NCBI GenBank assembly: GCA_026225945.1
Contig: JAMJFZ010002500.1
Span: 310,001-374,000 of the forward strand
Source of the DNA: Cricetomys ansorgei
Taxonomy: Eukaryota > Chordata > Mammalia > Rodentia > Nesomyidae
Length of the DNA: 64,000 nt
Direction: 5' to 3'
The position numbers were made by a program, and so were the translations under genes. The stretch's first letter is position 1. Every line of letters starts with the position of its first letter. Under the pieces are notes generated by a model. That model was not told the origin of the DNA. It did not search any database and saw nothing but the letters and a program-made list of their open reading frames with translations. Below are positions 43,801 through 55,579 of this stretch, piece by piece.

Positions 43801-46800
43801 CGTTAACCAAAATTGGCTATTGGGCCTTTACTGATCTTTACCCATCCCTCTCTGATTAGTAAGTTTTAAATAGGCTAAAGTGTCTAGTAAGTATAGACCA
43901 ATGCTATTGGGCCTCCCCTTCTGCACTGCCCTCTTTCTTCATAAAAACTCATTTCCTTCCACAATAAATGGATTTGCACCACGGAGGCTCTCCCCAGAGT
44001 CTGTTTCTTGGGTTAGTGACTCTGCACCGCTCACTCCCTTGGGAACTCTGCATCCACGAAAAATCCACAAGACAAGGCTTGGTTCATAAACTATAGAAAT
44101 AGCTAAGAATACCAGTTGAAATATGTAGGTAGTGTAGTGAGAAAATAATATGAACAGAGTTTTTAGTCATGCTCCCACTGTATATATGAGGGGGGCTGAA
44201 CTTTCAGAAAGAAAGGGGTTGAAAGACAAAGGAGAACCAGAAAATTGATAACTCCTAGAAACCAAAGTGGAGGAGATGACTAACCTTGGGTCAGCCGGTG
44301 ATGTATTATCTCAGCCTCTCATTGTCCTCCTCTGGTGTTGGTTCTCAGCCTGGTGTGACTTGTCCCGAGGAAACAGTTGGCAATCCCTGAAATGTGTTTA
44401 GTATTAGTGGGTAGAGTGCAGTGATGTTGCTAAGTACTGTACAATGCACAAGACTGCCAACTATATGATTCATAGTGCCATTAGTACTAGTGCTAAGAAA
44501 CTATCCTATTTTGTATTATTTATATTTTATAGAAAAAAATAGAGAAAAAAGACAAGTAGCTTAATCATATAGCAGTGTGTAATAAAGACAGTACTAGATT
44601 TGACCTCAAGTAAGTCTATAAAGTTTAGATTTTTGGGTTTGTTTTTTTTTTTTTTTTTTAGTTTTAGATTTCATCTTTGTCTTATGAGTGTTTGCCTGCA
44701 TGTATGTATGTGTACCACGTGCATTCCTGGTGCCCACAGAGGCCAGAAGAGGGCATTAGATCCTCTAGAACTGGAATTACAGGCTGTTTTGAGCCACCAT
44801 GTGTGTGTTGGGAACTGAACCTGGGTCCTTTGCAAAAACATCAGATGCTTTTTAACTGGTGAGCAATCTCTCTGGTCCCCAAAATAAATAAACCTTTTTT
44901 GCTTGTTTTAAAGAAGCAGATTGAGCCTTGAGAAAAGGCAGTTGGATTATGCAGTTATATAGGAGACCATTCAGGATCTTTGGGAGGTAGTTTGGTAAGC
45001 AGTAATACCACACAGAAGACAGAAGGTAATTTAAAGTAAATTAGAGGCAATGAGTATAGACTGGTCCAGTTTGAAGAAGGGATGGGTACCCATATGTGAT
45101 AGAGTAGCTAAGATCAAAAAAGTTTTCTTTGGTAGTTAAAGAGGGCATTAAAACCAGTAATCCAGCACTCAGGAAGTGCAGGTGGGAGGATCAGGAGTTC
45201 GAGATCATCTTTGATTATATAGCAAGTAGTAAATCATCCTGGGCACCTGAGACTTTGTCTTAAAAGCCATAAAAGCCAAGGAAGGATGGGCACTGGAAAG
45301 CAAAGGAGGCAGTCAGTAGAGCAGTTTCTCAAGAAATGCTTATCTAATGCATCCAGTCAGAATTATCTACCTATTCTATTCTTCCAGTATACAATTAAGA
45401 AGAAACGGCATATGACATTTTTTGGGGGAAAGGTAATATGGGTCAGAGTAGAGAGGTGACTTAATGGGTACAGGTGCTTGCTGCCAGGTCTGACACCTGC
45501 ATTCAATCCCCAAGACCCATAAGGTGGAAGGATAAAACTTGAGTTCCACAAGTTGTTTTCTGACATGTGCTTTCCACCCAACCGCATATTTAATTTAAAA
45601 AAGAGAAGGTCCTGGGGTCGTCTCCCACCCTTTAAAAAATTTTTTTTTTAGATTTACTTATGTGTATGAGTTTTGTCTGCATGTATGCGTGTGCGCTGTG
45701 TGTGTGCCCAGTGCCCTCAGAGGTCAGAAGGAGGGTTGGATCCCCTGGAACTGGAGTTACCGATTGTTGTGTTTGGGTTCTAGAAACTGAACCCAGGTCT
45801 TCTGTAAAGAGCAACAAGTGTCCTTAACTGCTGAACCATCTCTCCAATGCTCCCCACTTTACAAATTATTTATTTTTAATTTTTATTTTATGTGTATGGG
45901 TATTTTGTTTGCATTTTTGCACACCACATGTTTGCCTGGTACCAGAAAAGGGTGTCGGATCCCTTGGGACTGGAGTTACAGATGTCTATGCTACAGGCTG
46001 TTGTTAGTTACCATGTGGATAGTGGGAATGAAAACTGGGTCCTGTGAAAGAGCAAATGCTCTTAACTGCTGAGTCATCCCTCCTGCCCCAAGTTATCACG
46101 TTTATATAGTAAGGGGCTGGGACATTGCTCAGAGGTAGAGGGTCTGCTTAGCATCTGTAGCTCCCTGGATTCACTCCCCAGCACTGTAAAACAAACAAAA
46201 ACAAAACCCAAAACTATATAGCGCTGAGTAACCAAGAAAGAAGACAAAGCAGGAGTATAATAGTATGTTATTTATATGAGATGAATGTATGATAAGCCAG
46301 ACACAACATAGTAATAGAAAAGTGTCAGGGCCAGCCTGACAAGTCGGAACATACCGAATTGGGGTGGGGGGCTGAGGGGCCTTATGAGGAGAGGGGAAAA
46401 GAGATGAAAAAGGAAGGGGATAGACCAGGCACATACAATATCATTGAGCTCAGATGGAATGGAGTTGAAGTTTAATTTTTGTCTCAATTTTTATACACTT
46501 TTTCCTCAAGGGACTATGCACAGCTACAGCAGTTACAAAGTTAATGATCACAAGGAACTCAACAGATACACAAAGAGGGTTTCAATCACTGGGTAAAACA
46601 ATACATGAGTAAAAAATATCTCATACTCTAGTTAAACCTAAACCTTGAAACCTTCCTTCTTTCTGCCGGAACAGGATGTTTTCCTGGGAGATAACCTGTC
46701 TCAGGGAAGCTAAATGTTTACCCAGGGAAGTAGCTTCTCTAGGTGGAATTAGATGCTTGTCTAAGACAATAGCCTTACATGATGGAGATAAATGTTTATC

Positions 46801-49800
46801 CAGAGAAGGAATGTTCCTTTAGAAAACCTTGACTTCCAAAACAAACCCCTCTTGGGCGGTATTAATATTGTGGCTCAGAAGATTCTCGCAATAAAAGAAC
46901 TAGGCAATATTAGCCAGAGGCCCACAGCAGAATCTAGGCCCAGAGTCTGGGGGGCTCACCACAGAAAAGGTTCTTAGATTTAGAGAAGCCTGTATACAAG
47001 TACCAGCTCGAAGTTCACTCTGAAAACCACCACCTTGCACCCTGGGCCTTGGGCTCTTGATTTACAAATGAAGGTACATGTTTTATAGTCTTTTTTCCCC
47101 CAAGGCTGTATATTGAACCCTAACACACAATGGGCAAGTGCTTTACCACTGAGCTATATCTCATTTTTTTAGAAGTAAATGGACAAAGCATCTAGGCTAT
47201 CATAGTGCCAGACACATAGTAGATGCTCTGTCCATGCTGTGGAAAGCAGTTGTAGGATCATGAAGGAGGCATTTAAAAATAAGTTATATTTGCATATTTA
47301 AGTTTTTCTGAGACAGCAGAAAAGAGGGCAGGATATATAGTGGCAAATAACACAGTGTAAATAGAAAAGATTGGGGTTGGAGGTATATAGCCCAGTTGGG
47401 AGAGTGCTTGTCTTCTAATGCATGAGACCTTAGGTTGAATGCTTAGCATTGAATATACTGGATATGAAGATTACTCTTAAAATTTTAGCAGGGACTTGGG
47501 AGGTGGAAGTAAGAGGATCAGAAGTTCAAGTCATCCTTGGCTACGTATCAAATTTGAGGTCATTCAGGGCTATATGAGACAAAAAGAAATGAAAAAAAAA
47601 GAATGTAAAAGAAGGGATGTAACTTAGTGGTGGAGCACCTGCCTAGCATGTGGGAATTCTGGGTCTTTTAGGACTTTTCCTTGTGATGGGGCATTTGTGT
47701 TGTATTCAGAGGAGTCAGAAGATCAAGGTCAAAGCCAGACTGGGAATTTGTATTCAGAGACCCTTGTCTCAAAACAAATAAACAACCATGCACACAAACA
47801 CACACCCCTCCCAACATATATATCAATAGGGTATAAATGTTATGTCTCCTTAAAAACAAGAAATCTGGGGCTAGAGAGATGACTCTGGTTAAGAGCACTG
47901 GCTGCAGCCTGGTCTATAGAGTGAGTTCTAGGACAGCCAGGGTTACAACAGAAAAGCCCTGTCTCGAAAAACCTAAATAAATAAATATATGAAATAAAAT
48001 AAGATAAAGAGACTGGCTGATCTTCTAGGGGATCTGGGTTCAATTCCCAGCTCAGCACCCTGATGGTAGTTCACAACCATTTGTAACTCTAGCTCCTGGG
48101 GATCTGATGCCTTCATCTGGCCTGTTTGAATCCCAGGCATACACATAATGGATAATCGCAGGTACAACACAAAAATAAATCTTAGGGGGAAAGAAATCTT
48201 TATACATAAAAACAAATCTTTGAAAAAAATCTTTGTACATGTATATATTGAGAATATAAAGAGCTCTATGTAGTCATAAGAGCTGATGTTTTAGAAAAGA
48301 ATACATAGTATTTTAAATTGGATTTTTTTCCAATAGGGATATTTATATATGATATATATATAATGATGACTTAATAGGTTAAAGAGACTCTCAACATTGA
48401 CTAATTTATCCCTGTTTACACCAGATAACTTAAGACTTGTAGGGGATAAAGAGAAGAATTAGATACAGCCATAGAGAAGATCCACTATAACAGTTGGGTT
48501 TTAAAAGGAACGATGGGAATTCTGAGGAATGGAAATGGAAGAAACTAGCCTGTTTTCATTACCTAGAGGCCCAGAGGTGGCAGCTTAAAATTGGCTTACT
48601 TTGCATTTCACTTAGAGTTATGTTGCAATTAACTGCTGACAATGAATCTAAATGCATTTACTTTAACTGCACTTGTGACTGAATTTTTCCACAACTGGGG
48701 ATAATTTACAAATTTGAGAATTATTTTAGTTCATATCCTGAAAGACAACAACAACAAATAGTTCGTATTGTACTAGAATAAGGAAATACGGTAGGGGCTG
48801 GGGATAGCTCACTGGTAGATGTCTGCTTACTGTACTGCAGGCCCTAGTCCTGATCTCTAGCTCTACCGTTAAAGCAAGTGGAGAGGTAATTAGAAGGAAA
48901 CAGGTTGTTATTAGTAAGAATGTTGGCTAGGAGTGTAGCACAGTGTAAAAACTCATGCTTAACTGAGTGCCTCACACTCCTGACCCCAGAAAAAAATGAA
49001 GAGGAGTTGGAATTAAATAAAAATCTTTGTCTGTTGTTGTATTGATCTAGTGGTTGGGAAAATAGATTCCTGCTAATTACTATTAAAAACATATCTTTTC
49101 AGAAGAGTGTACCATTATGTGCTGGGAGAACTTTTTGAATCTGGTTTAGTTACAGATTTTGTTTTTACTTTATTTTCCCCTTCCCTTTTCCATTTCTTTC
49201 TCCCCTCATCTTCCTCTCCCTTCTCCCTTCCCCTTCTCTTCTCCTCCTTTTAAAAGACAAGGTTTCTATGTATCCCAGATGGTCTTGAACTCATGATCCT
49301 CCTGTCTCAGCCTATTCAGTACTGAGATTCTGGATTTGAGGCACAAGGCCAAGCTCCGTTTGTTTGTTTTTTTTTAAACAAACAAACTTGTTTTGTCTTT
49401 TTATTATTATTTCAAGACAGTGTATCACTGTGTAGCCCTGACTGGCCTGGAACTTATCATTATCTCTGGGAGTACTAAGATTACAGGTGTGAGCAACCAT
49501 GACTGTTTTAATGAGTGCTTTTGAAGAATAGCAGGCAGTTTGCAAAATTGAGCACAAAAGGGCTAATTAGATTCATGTTCAAGAACTGGGGAGCTTTAGG
49601 GAACACAGGAGTAAGAGTGGAAGGTCACCTCTTTGTAACCACAGATATCTTAGCTCCAACTGCTTTTATTGTACCTGTTATCTCTACCCAAAACTCAAAT
49701 ATCTGAAAAAAGGTTGGCATAGGTCACTAATCTCTAGGGTTTTATGATTGGTGGGCCCTACAAGAATCCTACCAAGTTAAGGAAGAAGGTCTACATTGGA

Positions 49801-52800
49801 TGGGGGATAGTTAGCATTCTAAGTAAGAGTTACTTTTTTGTTGGTGGTAGTGGTGCTGGGAATTGAACCCCAAGCCCTCTTGCATGCTAAGGCCACTCTC
49901 ACTGAGTTGAAGCTCCACTCCTGAGCTATTATTAAAAAGCTTATTGTGGCTTAGTGGGTAAAGCACTTGCTGCACAAGACTGGCCTCTAACTCCCAGAGT
50001 TGTCATTTCTGGAGATCATTTCCCAGCACCCACACCCAGAAGCTCACAGCACCTGTAACTGTAGCTCCAGGTAATCTGACGTCCTCTTCTGACAGGCACA
50101 CACACATACACATAAAAGTAAAAAAGAAAATCTTAAAAGAGGCAAGGACTGGAAAGGTGATTGAATAAGGGTGGTTACATACTGCTCTTCTAGAGGACCC
50201 AGGTTTGATTCCTAGCCCCATATCAGGCCTGTAACTCCAGCTCCAGGGGATCTTACACCCACTTCTGATCTCTGTGGTTACTATACTCATGTTTATGAAC
50301 ATACACATATATCCATATAATTAAAAAACAAAAACTCTTTAGGCTGGCTGAGAGAGACCAGTGAGATAGCTCTTGCAGAGGACACAGGTTCAGTTTCCAG
50401 CGTCCACATGGTAGCCCATCTGTAATTCTAGTTTCGGGGGATCTGATGCCCTCTTCTGGCCTTTGTGAGCACTAGGCACATACATACATACTTGCAGGTG
50501 TAACACTTAAAAACATACAATAAAAAATGAATAAATGGGGGGAGAGACAAAGAAGCCCAACAGACCTCCATACCTGAAGGTCTCTTGTAAGTATTCCAGC
50601 AGCTCCTCCTTCTTTTCTTCCTTTCCCCCCATCTCCTTACTCATTCAAATATACTGTTAAATCCTCCTTGTGCCTAGCAAATATCTTGAACTCAGTAAGT
50701 GCCTACTGGGTGAGGAATTCCATGTAGACTAAGAAATTGCAAATTTTTATTCTACTCCTTCCCAGGATCGGTACCTACTCCTGCATCTTTGTAAAACTTG
50801 CTGTTCTATGGGCTGCCTTTACTTTCGGCATTTTCATTGTCTCACCTTTCTGTCATGCTCTCTTAGGTAATTGCTGGCTTTAATCGCCTTAGGCAGGAAC
50901 AGAGGGGCTTGGCATCCAAAGCAGCTGAGCTGGAGATGGAATTGAATGAGCACAGGTAAGAAAGTCACGGAGAAACCATAATTGGATGGACCATTTAGTG
51001 AGGGTGGGTTACAATAGAGCATGATTGAATTTTGAGGTCTTGTCTTGCCCTCTCACCCTAGCCTGGTGATCGATACACTGAAGGAAGTGGATGAAACCCG
51101 CAAGTGCTACCGCATGGTTGGAGGTGTGCTGGTAGAGCGGACGGTCAAAGAAGTGCTTCCTGCCCTGGAGGGTAACAAGGAGCAGGTGAGCAAGAATTCC
51201 TGGGTAGGAATCTGGGCAACCAAGGAGTTAAATAGGGGTGGCCTGTGCCCTTTATACTAATATGAGGTCCAGCTCCTTACTGAGGAGTTGTCTGTGTGTT
51301 AAATTTTCTAATGCTCTTTATTAATTACAAGCCATGTCAAATCTCAGGGATTCAATACCTGGGCGGCTAGGCAGAGACTTCATTCCATCATCCTCACTTG
51401 CTTCTCTCACTTCTATTCTCCTGCCTGCTTCTGCCTTAGACCCTTTAAACTTTTCCCCAGCCCCCTCTCCATGTGTCCATACACAATGGTATCTTAGCAT
51501 ACTCGGTTGAGGGACTCTGATCACCCAGCCCACAGACCTTTGATCGTGATTGGTCACCTTCAACTGTAAACAGTTCTATATGTGGAGATCTCAGCAGGGC
51601 TAGCACAAGGGTGTGAATAGGTAGGAAGCAAGGCATCAAAGCCCTTTTACAAACCAAAACAGCACATAGGAGTAAAATATCCCACAACATCTCACCCTTT
51701 TTGTTTACAATAACAACAATATTGACTTAATCAAATGAAGCTAAGATATAAAGTTATAGTCAGTCAAATATCAAGTCCAAATTTCAGCAGACTGCTCATG
51801 CAGTTCAAAAGCCTTTGATGACTGTAACTGTCCCATAACATCAAATATCAAATCCAAAGTTCACCAATTGTTAATAAAAGTTCACCAACTGTTCATAAAA
51901 GTTCAATGTTTAGTAAAATGCTCATGTATTTCAAATGTCTTTGAAGAAAATCAGCAGTAGCAGGAGATAATGGGGTAAGATCAGCAGGTAACTGCATCTG
52001 CATCATCCCAGTTGAGCACTGTGAGCTGCCTCAATTTTCACTGGTCTGTTTGGCAAAACAGGCTCCCATTCAGTTGCAGAGCTGCAGAGCTGCAGAGTCG
52101 TCTCCAGGATGATTTCAGAGGACAAGATGGTTTTATGAAGCCAATGGCTTCCCATATTTCCCCTTTTCAAGAAGACTGTGCCTGACGTAGAGAAATAATG
52201 AACAATGAATCTGAACGTCTTTGGATTACTGATTACATGATCAGCACCCTGTCTTAGGAGATTTCATGTCATAATTCTCATTCCTGTCTCTGACTACCAG
52301 CCTCTGTATTAAGCCGGGGAAATCAATTCTTTGTAAAGTTATAATTCATGGCCTCTGATCTTTCACAATGCTGTAAAAAGACTTTTAAGCTGCACAGGAG
52401 CAAGGCAGCTAAGAAGGCCTTCAACAGTCCATTTTCGTGGGACTGTCCTGAACACTGATATCCCTTTCAGCCCAGTGGTCTCTGGATATTCTCAGATGTT
52501 TCATCTCTGAAAAGACAAAAACACAACCTTTCCCCGACATGGGGTGGAGTCTCCACACTCCAGGCTATTATTATTAGAGCAAAATGCTTAAACATTATCT
52601 TTTAAAATTAAAATTTTTATTATTTGAGGTTAAAATAGCCAATTATAGATATATCATATACCCCTTTCTTTTTAAAATTTAAGCTGAAGTTTTATTTACC
52701 ATGTATAATTTTAAATCCAATAATTTGTCTCTTTCTTGATGGACACTCATTTAGCATGCCAGCCTCTGGAGTTGTAGGTGTGGCTGATAACAGGAACATC

Positions 52801-55427
52801 TAGCCACCACAATGCCTTGTGGGTTTTGTAGTCCAAGACAAACCCAGGAAGTTTGAAACTTTTTGTTAAAATAAAGTTATGGTGCTTAACGGAGAGTCCA
52901 GACGTTGAAATTTCCAATGCTCTTTATTAATCACGAACCATGTCACATCTCAGGGAATCCCATACCCGGGAGGCTAAGCAGAGACTTCATTTCTTTCCCA
53001 ATCTCCCCCCCTGCTCCTCCCCAGCCCTTATTTAACTTTTTTCCCTAGCCCCCTCTCCATCCAGGCCTTCATTACAATACAATAGTACCTTAGCACCTTA
53101 GCATACTTAGCATACTCGGCTAGGGGTGATCAGAGTCTTCTTTGATCACCTGCCTGCAGTTCTTTCATGTCATGGGTCACCTTCAACTGTAAACAGTTAG
53201 TTCTACCTGTGGAGATCCCAGCAGGGCTAGCACAAGGGTGTGAATAGGTAGGAAGCAAGGCCAGCATCTGCTGCAAGGCATCTGGCTTCCCAGCTACAAG
53301 AGATCAAAGCCCTTTTGCAAACCAAAACAGCACACAGGAGTAAAATATCCCACAACAACTTTTACTAGTATTAGCTTTAATTAAAATCCAAGTACAGATA
53401 AAAGAAATCTTTTTTGCCAACCAAATAAAACCAAATACCAATTCCCTGGAGGACCAGGACCAGCTGGCTGAATTTTTTTGTCCAAATTCCTGAACATAGC
53501 TGGGCTGGTTTAACAACCAGAGCCAAGCGGCTGCTGAGAGAGAAACTCTAACACAGGCAGTGTAGATTATGCCCAAGCTCTCTGAGTCGCTCTGTGCTAC
53601 GATCCATTTTAAATATTGTACATTTTTGTATCATGAGCTCAGTAGAACAATCAGAAAGCATACAATCAAGCTTGGGGTCTAGGTAATTTACATATGCATT
53701 CTGTAATTAGCTTTCTACCCGAGTTAACTCCTTTTCTGCTGTTGTTAACCTTCTTGGGCTGTTTAAATCTGAATTACCATGTAATGCTTCTCCCAGCAGT
53801 TTTTGAAAGTCATTAAGAGTTTGTAATAAATCGCTTCTGAACTGTTGATTCATCTTATAGCTCAGATAATTGATAAAATCTCCTCTTTGCACTCCAAGGT
53901 AAAATTCTTTTCACCATATTAAGCAATTTTTCTAATATGACTATATTAAAATCAGCCAATAAAATATCTAGTGGCTTTTGTACAAAATATTGACATAAAG
54001 TTGTACTATTTAACATTTCATGGAGGAGGTCTCTCCATTGATACCTTTTAACAGGCTGAGAACTATTATATGATGGTACAGTAAAAGCAAATTTTTCCTT
54101 ATCCTGTTCTTGAAAAGGAATTACAGACTATACATAGCCCATTGGCTGAATTACCTCAATACTTGTTATATCCTGCTTATGTACAACTTGGACAGCTTGT
54201 GATTGTTTTTATAACATTTTTTAATATCTTTATCAGTAGCATCTCGAATCTTATAGGTTGTCTCTGATAATTGAAGGAATATTAATCTGTACATTCCATT
54301 GTTTTAATAGGTCTCTTCCCCATAAATTTATAGCTAGATCTGTTATGGCTCTTTGATGTGGTTGAGTTGGGTAGAGCAGTGTCTCTCAGTGTAGTCCATG
54401 ATACCTGAATCAGAATCACCTGAAGAACTAATTTAGCAGTGCTGGGGACCAAACCCAGGGCCTTATGATAGTAGGCTGAGTACTCTACCACCACTGAGCT
54501 ATACCTCCAGCTAAGAATCAGTTTAAAATGTTACTTTTTAGGCTCTCTCTGACTCCACTGAACCAGAACCTTGAAGATGCCATAAGTGATAATGTAAAAG
54601 AGAGAGTACTGACTGGGGTGCCATATATTGTGATTAACATGCTAAGATGATGGGGCAGGAAGTCTTGGGTTTGAAGCTAGCCTGGGTTCACTGTAAATTA
54701 GTAAGTAAATAAATGAATGTGGTCTAAGAGAAGAAACCATAGTATGATAAATGCTATTTTTAAAACAAGCAGACCACCCTCTCTGGGGAGCTGTTGACAA
54801 TTGAAGGCTGCTGGGAGGGGGGGGTTCATTGTCTTCAGAGATGTAGCCCCTGATGAGTTGCTCATGCTCCAGTGGATAGCTCCAGACTCATGCCCACAAG
54901 GGTAGTCTGGTTAAACTCAATGGATCACAAAACATAACAGAAATATGACTATGAGATGGGCACTTGTAGGGAGGGAATGGAGCTGGATAGAAGAGTGAAC
55001 AAAGTATGATCAGAATATACTGTATACATTTGTGAAATGGTCAAAAAATAAATAACAAAAGCCAGTAGCCCAGATGATTTCCTTGTGTAAGCCACTATGT
55101 TTGAGAAATAAATCACATGAGAGTCTGGGCTTTGTTAATTCTTGGCTAAAGGTGAGGTTGAAGGTTCATCTTGATTCACTTCTAACCATAGTCCACTCCA
55201 GATCGGGGCGATCTGTAACCCTTCTGTAACCTCTTTTCTTTGCCTTCTAGATACAGAAGATTATTGAGACACTGTCACAGCAGCTTCAGGCAAAGGGGAG
55301 AGAACTAAATGAATTCCGGGAAAAGCACAACATTCGTCTTATGGGGGAAGATGAGAAGCCGACAGCCAAGGAGAACTCAGAAGGGGCTGGGGCTAAGTCC
55401 AGCTCGGCAGGAGTGTTGGTCTCTTAG
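35464..55427 (+). CDS. Pfdn2: Prefoldin subunit 2
   Basis: Exons 35464-35538, 50867-50955, 51062-51185 and 55251-55427 join to 465 nt and 154 residues, the usual PFDN2 length. The product starts MADSSSRVGKNSGSGTGKG, a Ser/Gly-rich N-terminal tail. Two coiled-coil helices flank the beta-type prefoldin hairpin: the first is RLRQEQRGLASKAAELEMEL, the hairpin region is TRKCYRMVGGVLVERTV, and the second is IIETLSQQLQAKGRELNEF. The tail ends SSAGVLVS. PFDN2 is a beta subunit of the hexameric prefoldin chaperone that hands nascent actin and tubulin to the CCT chaperonin. It is also part of the URI/R2TP-linked prefoldin-like complex. The 15.3-kb intron 1 and 4.1-kb intron 3 are swollen by SINEs and LTRs; intron 2 is only 106 bp. 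All junctions are GT-AG. Confidence 0.97.
36045..37860. repeat. SINEs and microsatellites, Pfdn2 intron 1 (5' part)
   Basis: B1 (-) 36045-36200, (TG)n 36567-36612, B1 (+) 36960-37075 and B2 (-) 37100-37300. A degenerate B2 (+) at 37643-37860 carries a (TCTA)n tract (37783-37830) within its tail region. Confidence 0.8.
38090..38375 (+). mobile_element. LTR of the Nol8-provirus family (plus)
   Basis: Shares 'gcagctttccttatgg', 'ctgcttggacttctgggaac', 'cagttggtgg', 'agatttcttcctttctc' and 'gaatctgtctcagtagcag' with 7664-8032. No second LTR or internal sequence is visible, so it is probably a solo LTR. Confidence 0.65.
39075..40310. repeat. SINE cluster in Pfdn2 intron 1
   Basis: B1 fragment (-) 39075-39150, B2 (-) 39160-39345, B1 (+) 39535-39660, degenerate B2-type copies (+) 39840-39985 and 40005-40145, and a B1/B4-like copy (+) 40165-40310. 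Positions 38376-39000 and 40311-40970 show no recognisable feature. Confidence 0.65.
40972..41367 (-). mobile_element. LTR of the Nol8-provirus family (minus)
   Basis: In its own sense it starts TGTGCAACCTTCTTATGATT and carries the same 'ggacttct', 'tttcctgcgctag' and repeated 'caagttgggaatctg'-type blocks as the proviral LTRs. It lies 2.6 kb from, and inverted to, the copy at 38090. Confidence 0.7.
41815..43580. repeat. SINE cluster in Pfdn2 intron 1
   Basis: B2-like (-) 41815-41985, B1 fragment (+) 42120-42215, B2 (-) 42215-42425, B1 (-) 42535-42680, B1 (-) 42870-42965, B2-like (-) about 43170-43400 and B1 (+) 43445-43580. Confidence 0.7.
43620..44060 (+). mobile_element. Probable solo LTR, unidentified family
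   Basis: An AATAAA (about 43962) is followed 20-80 nt later by a U5-like stretch ('gctctccccagagtctgtttcttggg', 'gcaccgctcactcccttggg'). 'Cataaaaactcatttcc' resembles a TATA-bearing U3/R border. No target duplication was found, and both borders are estimates. Confidence 0.4.
44670..46190. repeat. SINE cluster in Pfdn2 intron 1
   Basis: B2 (-) 44670-44880, B1-like (+) 45155-45270, B2-like (+) 45440-45600, B2 (-) 45645-45850, B2 (-) 45885-46090 and ID (+) 46110-46190. Positions 44061-44640 show nothing recognisable. Confidence 0.7.
46323..46963 (-). mobile_element. Solo ERVK-type LTR with 6-bp TSD
   Basis: In its sense the LTR starts TGTGGTGAGCCCCCCAGACT, has GTATAAAAATTGAGAC as a TATA region, an ATTAAA signal and a C-rich U5, and ends CTGGCCCTGACA. 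A perfect GAAAAG duplication flanks it (46317-46322 and 46964-46969). Confidence 0.88.
47100..48200. repeat. SINE cluster with a B1 nested in a B2
   Basis: ID (-) 47100-47165, ID (+) 47370-47460 and a B1-like copy (+) 47480-47600. A B2 (+) begins at 47870 and resumes at about 48005-48185 after a partial B1 (47905-48004) that interrupts it. Confidence 0.7.
48790..50530. repeat. SINE cluster in Pfdn2 intron 1 (3' part)
   Basis: ID (+) 48790-48850 and an ID-like copy 48925-49000. B1-type antisense copies lie at 49255-49345 and 49375-49500. ID (-) 49850-49925, B4/B2-type (+) 49940-50120, and B2 (+) 50145-50300 and 50340-50530. Positions 48210-48780 and 49505-49840 hold no recognised feature. Confidence 0.7.
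52864..53357 (-). mobile_element. Solo LTR nested in the older provirus
   Basis: Same family as 1090-1542. A perfect ACTTTT duplication flanks it (52858-52863 and 53358-53363), which shows an independent insertion later reduced to a solo LTR. Confidence 0.85.
53707..54370 (-). pseudogene. pol: ERV protease/reverse transcriptase remnant
   Basis: From the 5' side the minus-strand reading shows a protease C-terminus (INLWGRDLL, about 54320) and an RT entry (FAFTVPSYN then RYQWRDLL, about 54010-54090). Next come LCQYFVQKPLDILLADFN with the YMDD loop deleted, and finally QRGDFINYLSYK and LQTLNDFQKLLG (53707-53892). Frames change and stops intervene. Confidence 0.75.
54371..55250. other. Rest of Pfdn2 intron 3
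   Basis: An old 'cctgaatcagaatcacctg' block resembling an ancient mammalian DNA-transposon fragment lies at 54390-54430, followed by an antisense ID-like sequence (54440-54515). The rest is unique, ending in the pyrimidine-rich acceptor TTCTAG at 55250. Confidence 0.45.
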
Positions 55428-55555
55428 GGCCTGAGGCCTCTGTGTTTTCCCTGATTCCCACTCATTTCTTTTTACTGCTACTATTATTGTTGCTGTTGTT
55501 TTTCTGCTATTATAATATTTTTTTGTTAATTAAATGTTTTGGTCACAATGCTTAG
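55428..55555 (+). other. Pfdn2: Pfdn2 3' UTR and polyadenylation signal
   Basis: A short 3' UTR with a variant ATTAAA signal at 55529-55534 and a GT-rich stretch ('tgttttggtcac') just after it. Confidence 0.7.
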
Positions 55556-55579
55556 CTGTAGCCTGAAATTTTCTCTCAT

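Larger units (their letters stand above)
51297..54370 (-). mobile_element. Truncated ERVK-like provirus in Pfdn2 intron 3
   Basis: A 3' LTR (51297-51689) starts TGTTGTGGGATATTTTAC in its sense and is preceded by a purine tract AAAAAGGGTGAGA. Internal sequence continues rightward, is interrupted by a solo LTR of the same family (52864-53357) and resumes with protease and RT remnants up to about 54370. No 5' LTR is seen to the right, so the 5' half is deleted. All reading frames are broken. Confidence 0.7.

Noticed and set aside
51297..53357. A compact 2-kb non-autonomous LTR element with two LTRs
   Set aside because: The right LTR has its own 6-bp duplication and pol sequence continues beyond it. 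A nested solo LTR explains the structure better.
53304..53576. 90-codon minus-strand open frame next to the nested LTR
   Set aside because: It crosses the LTR border and the target duplication, so it cannot be a native viral frame. No motif is seen.
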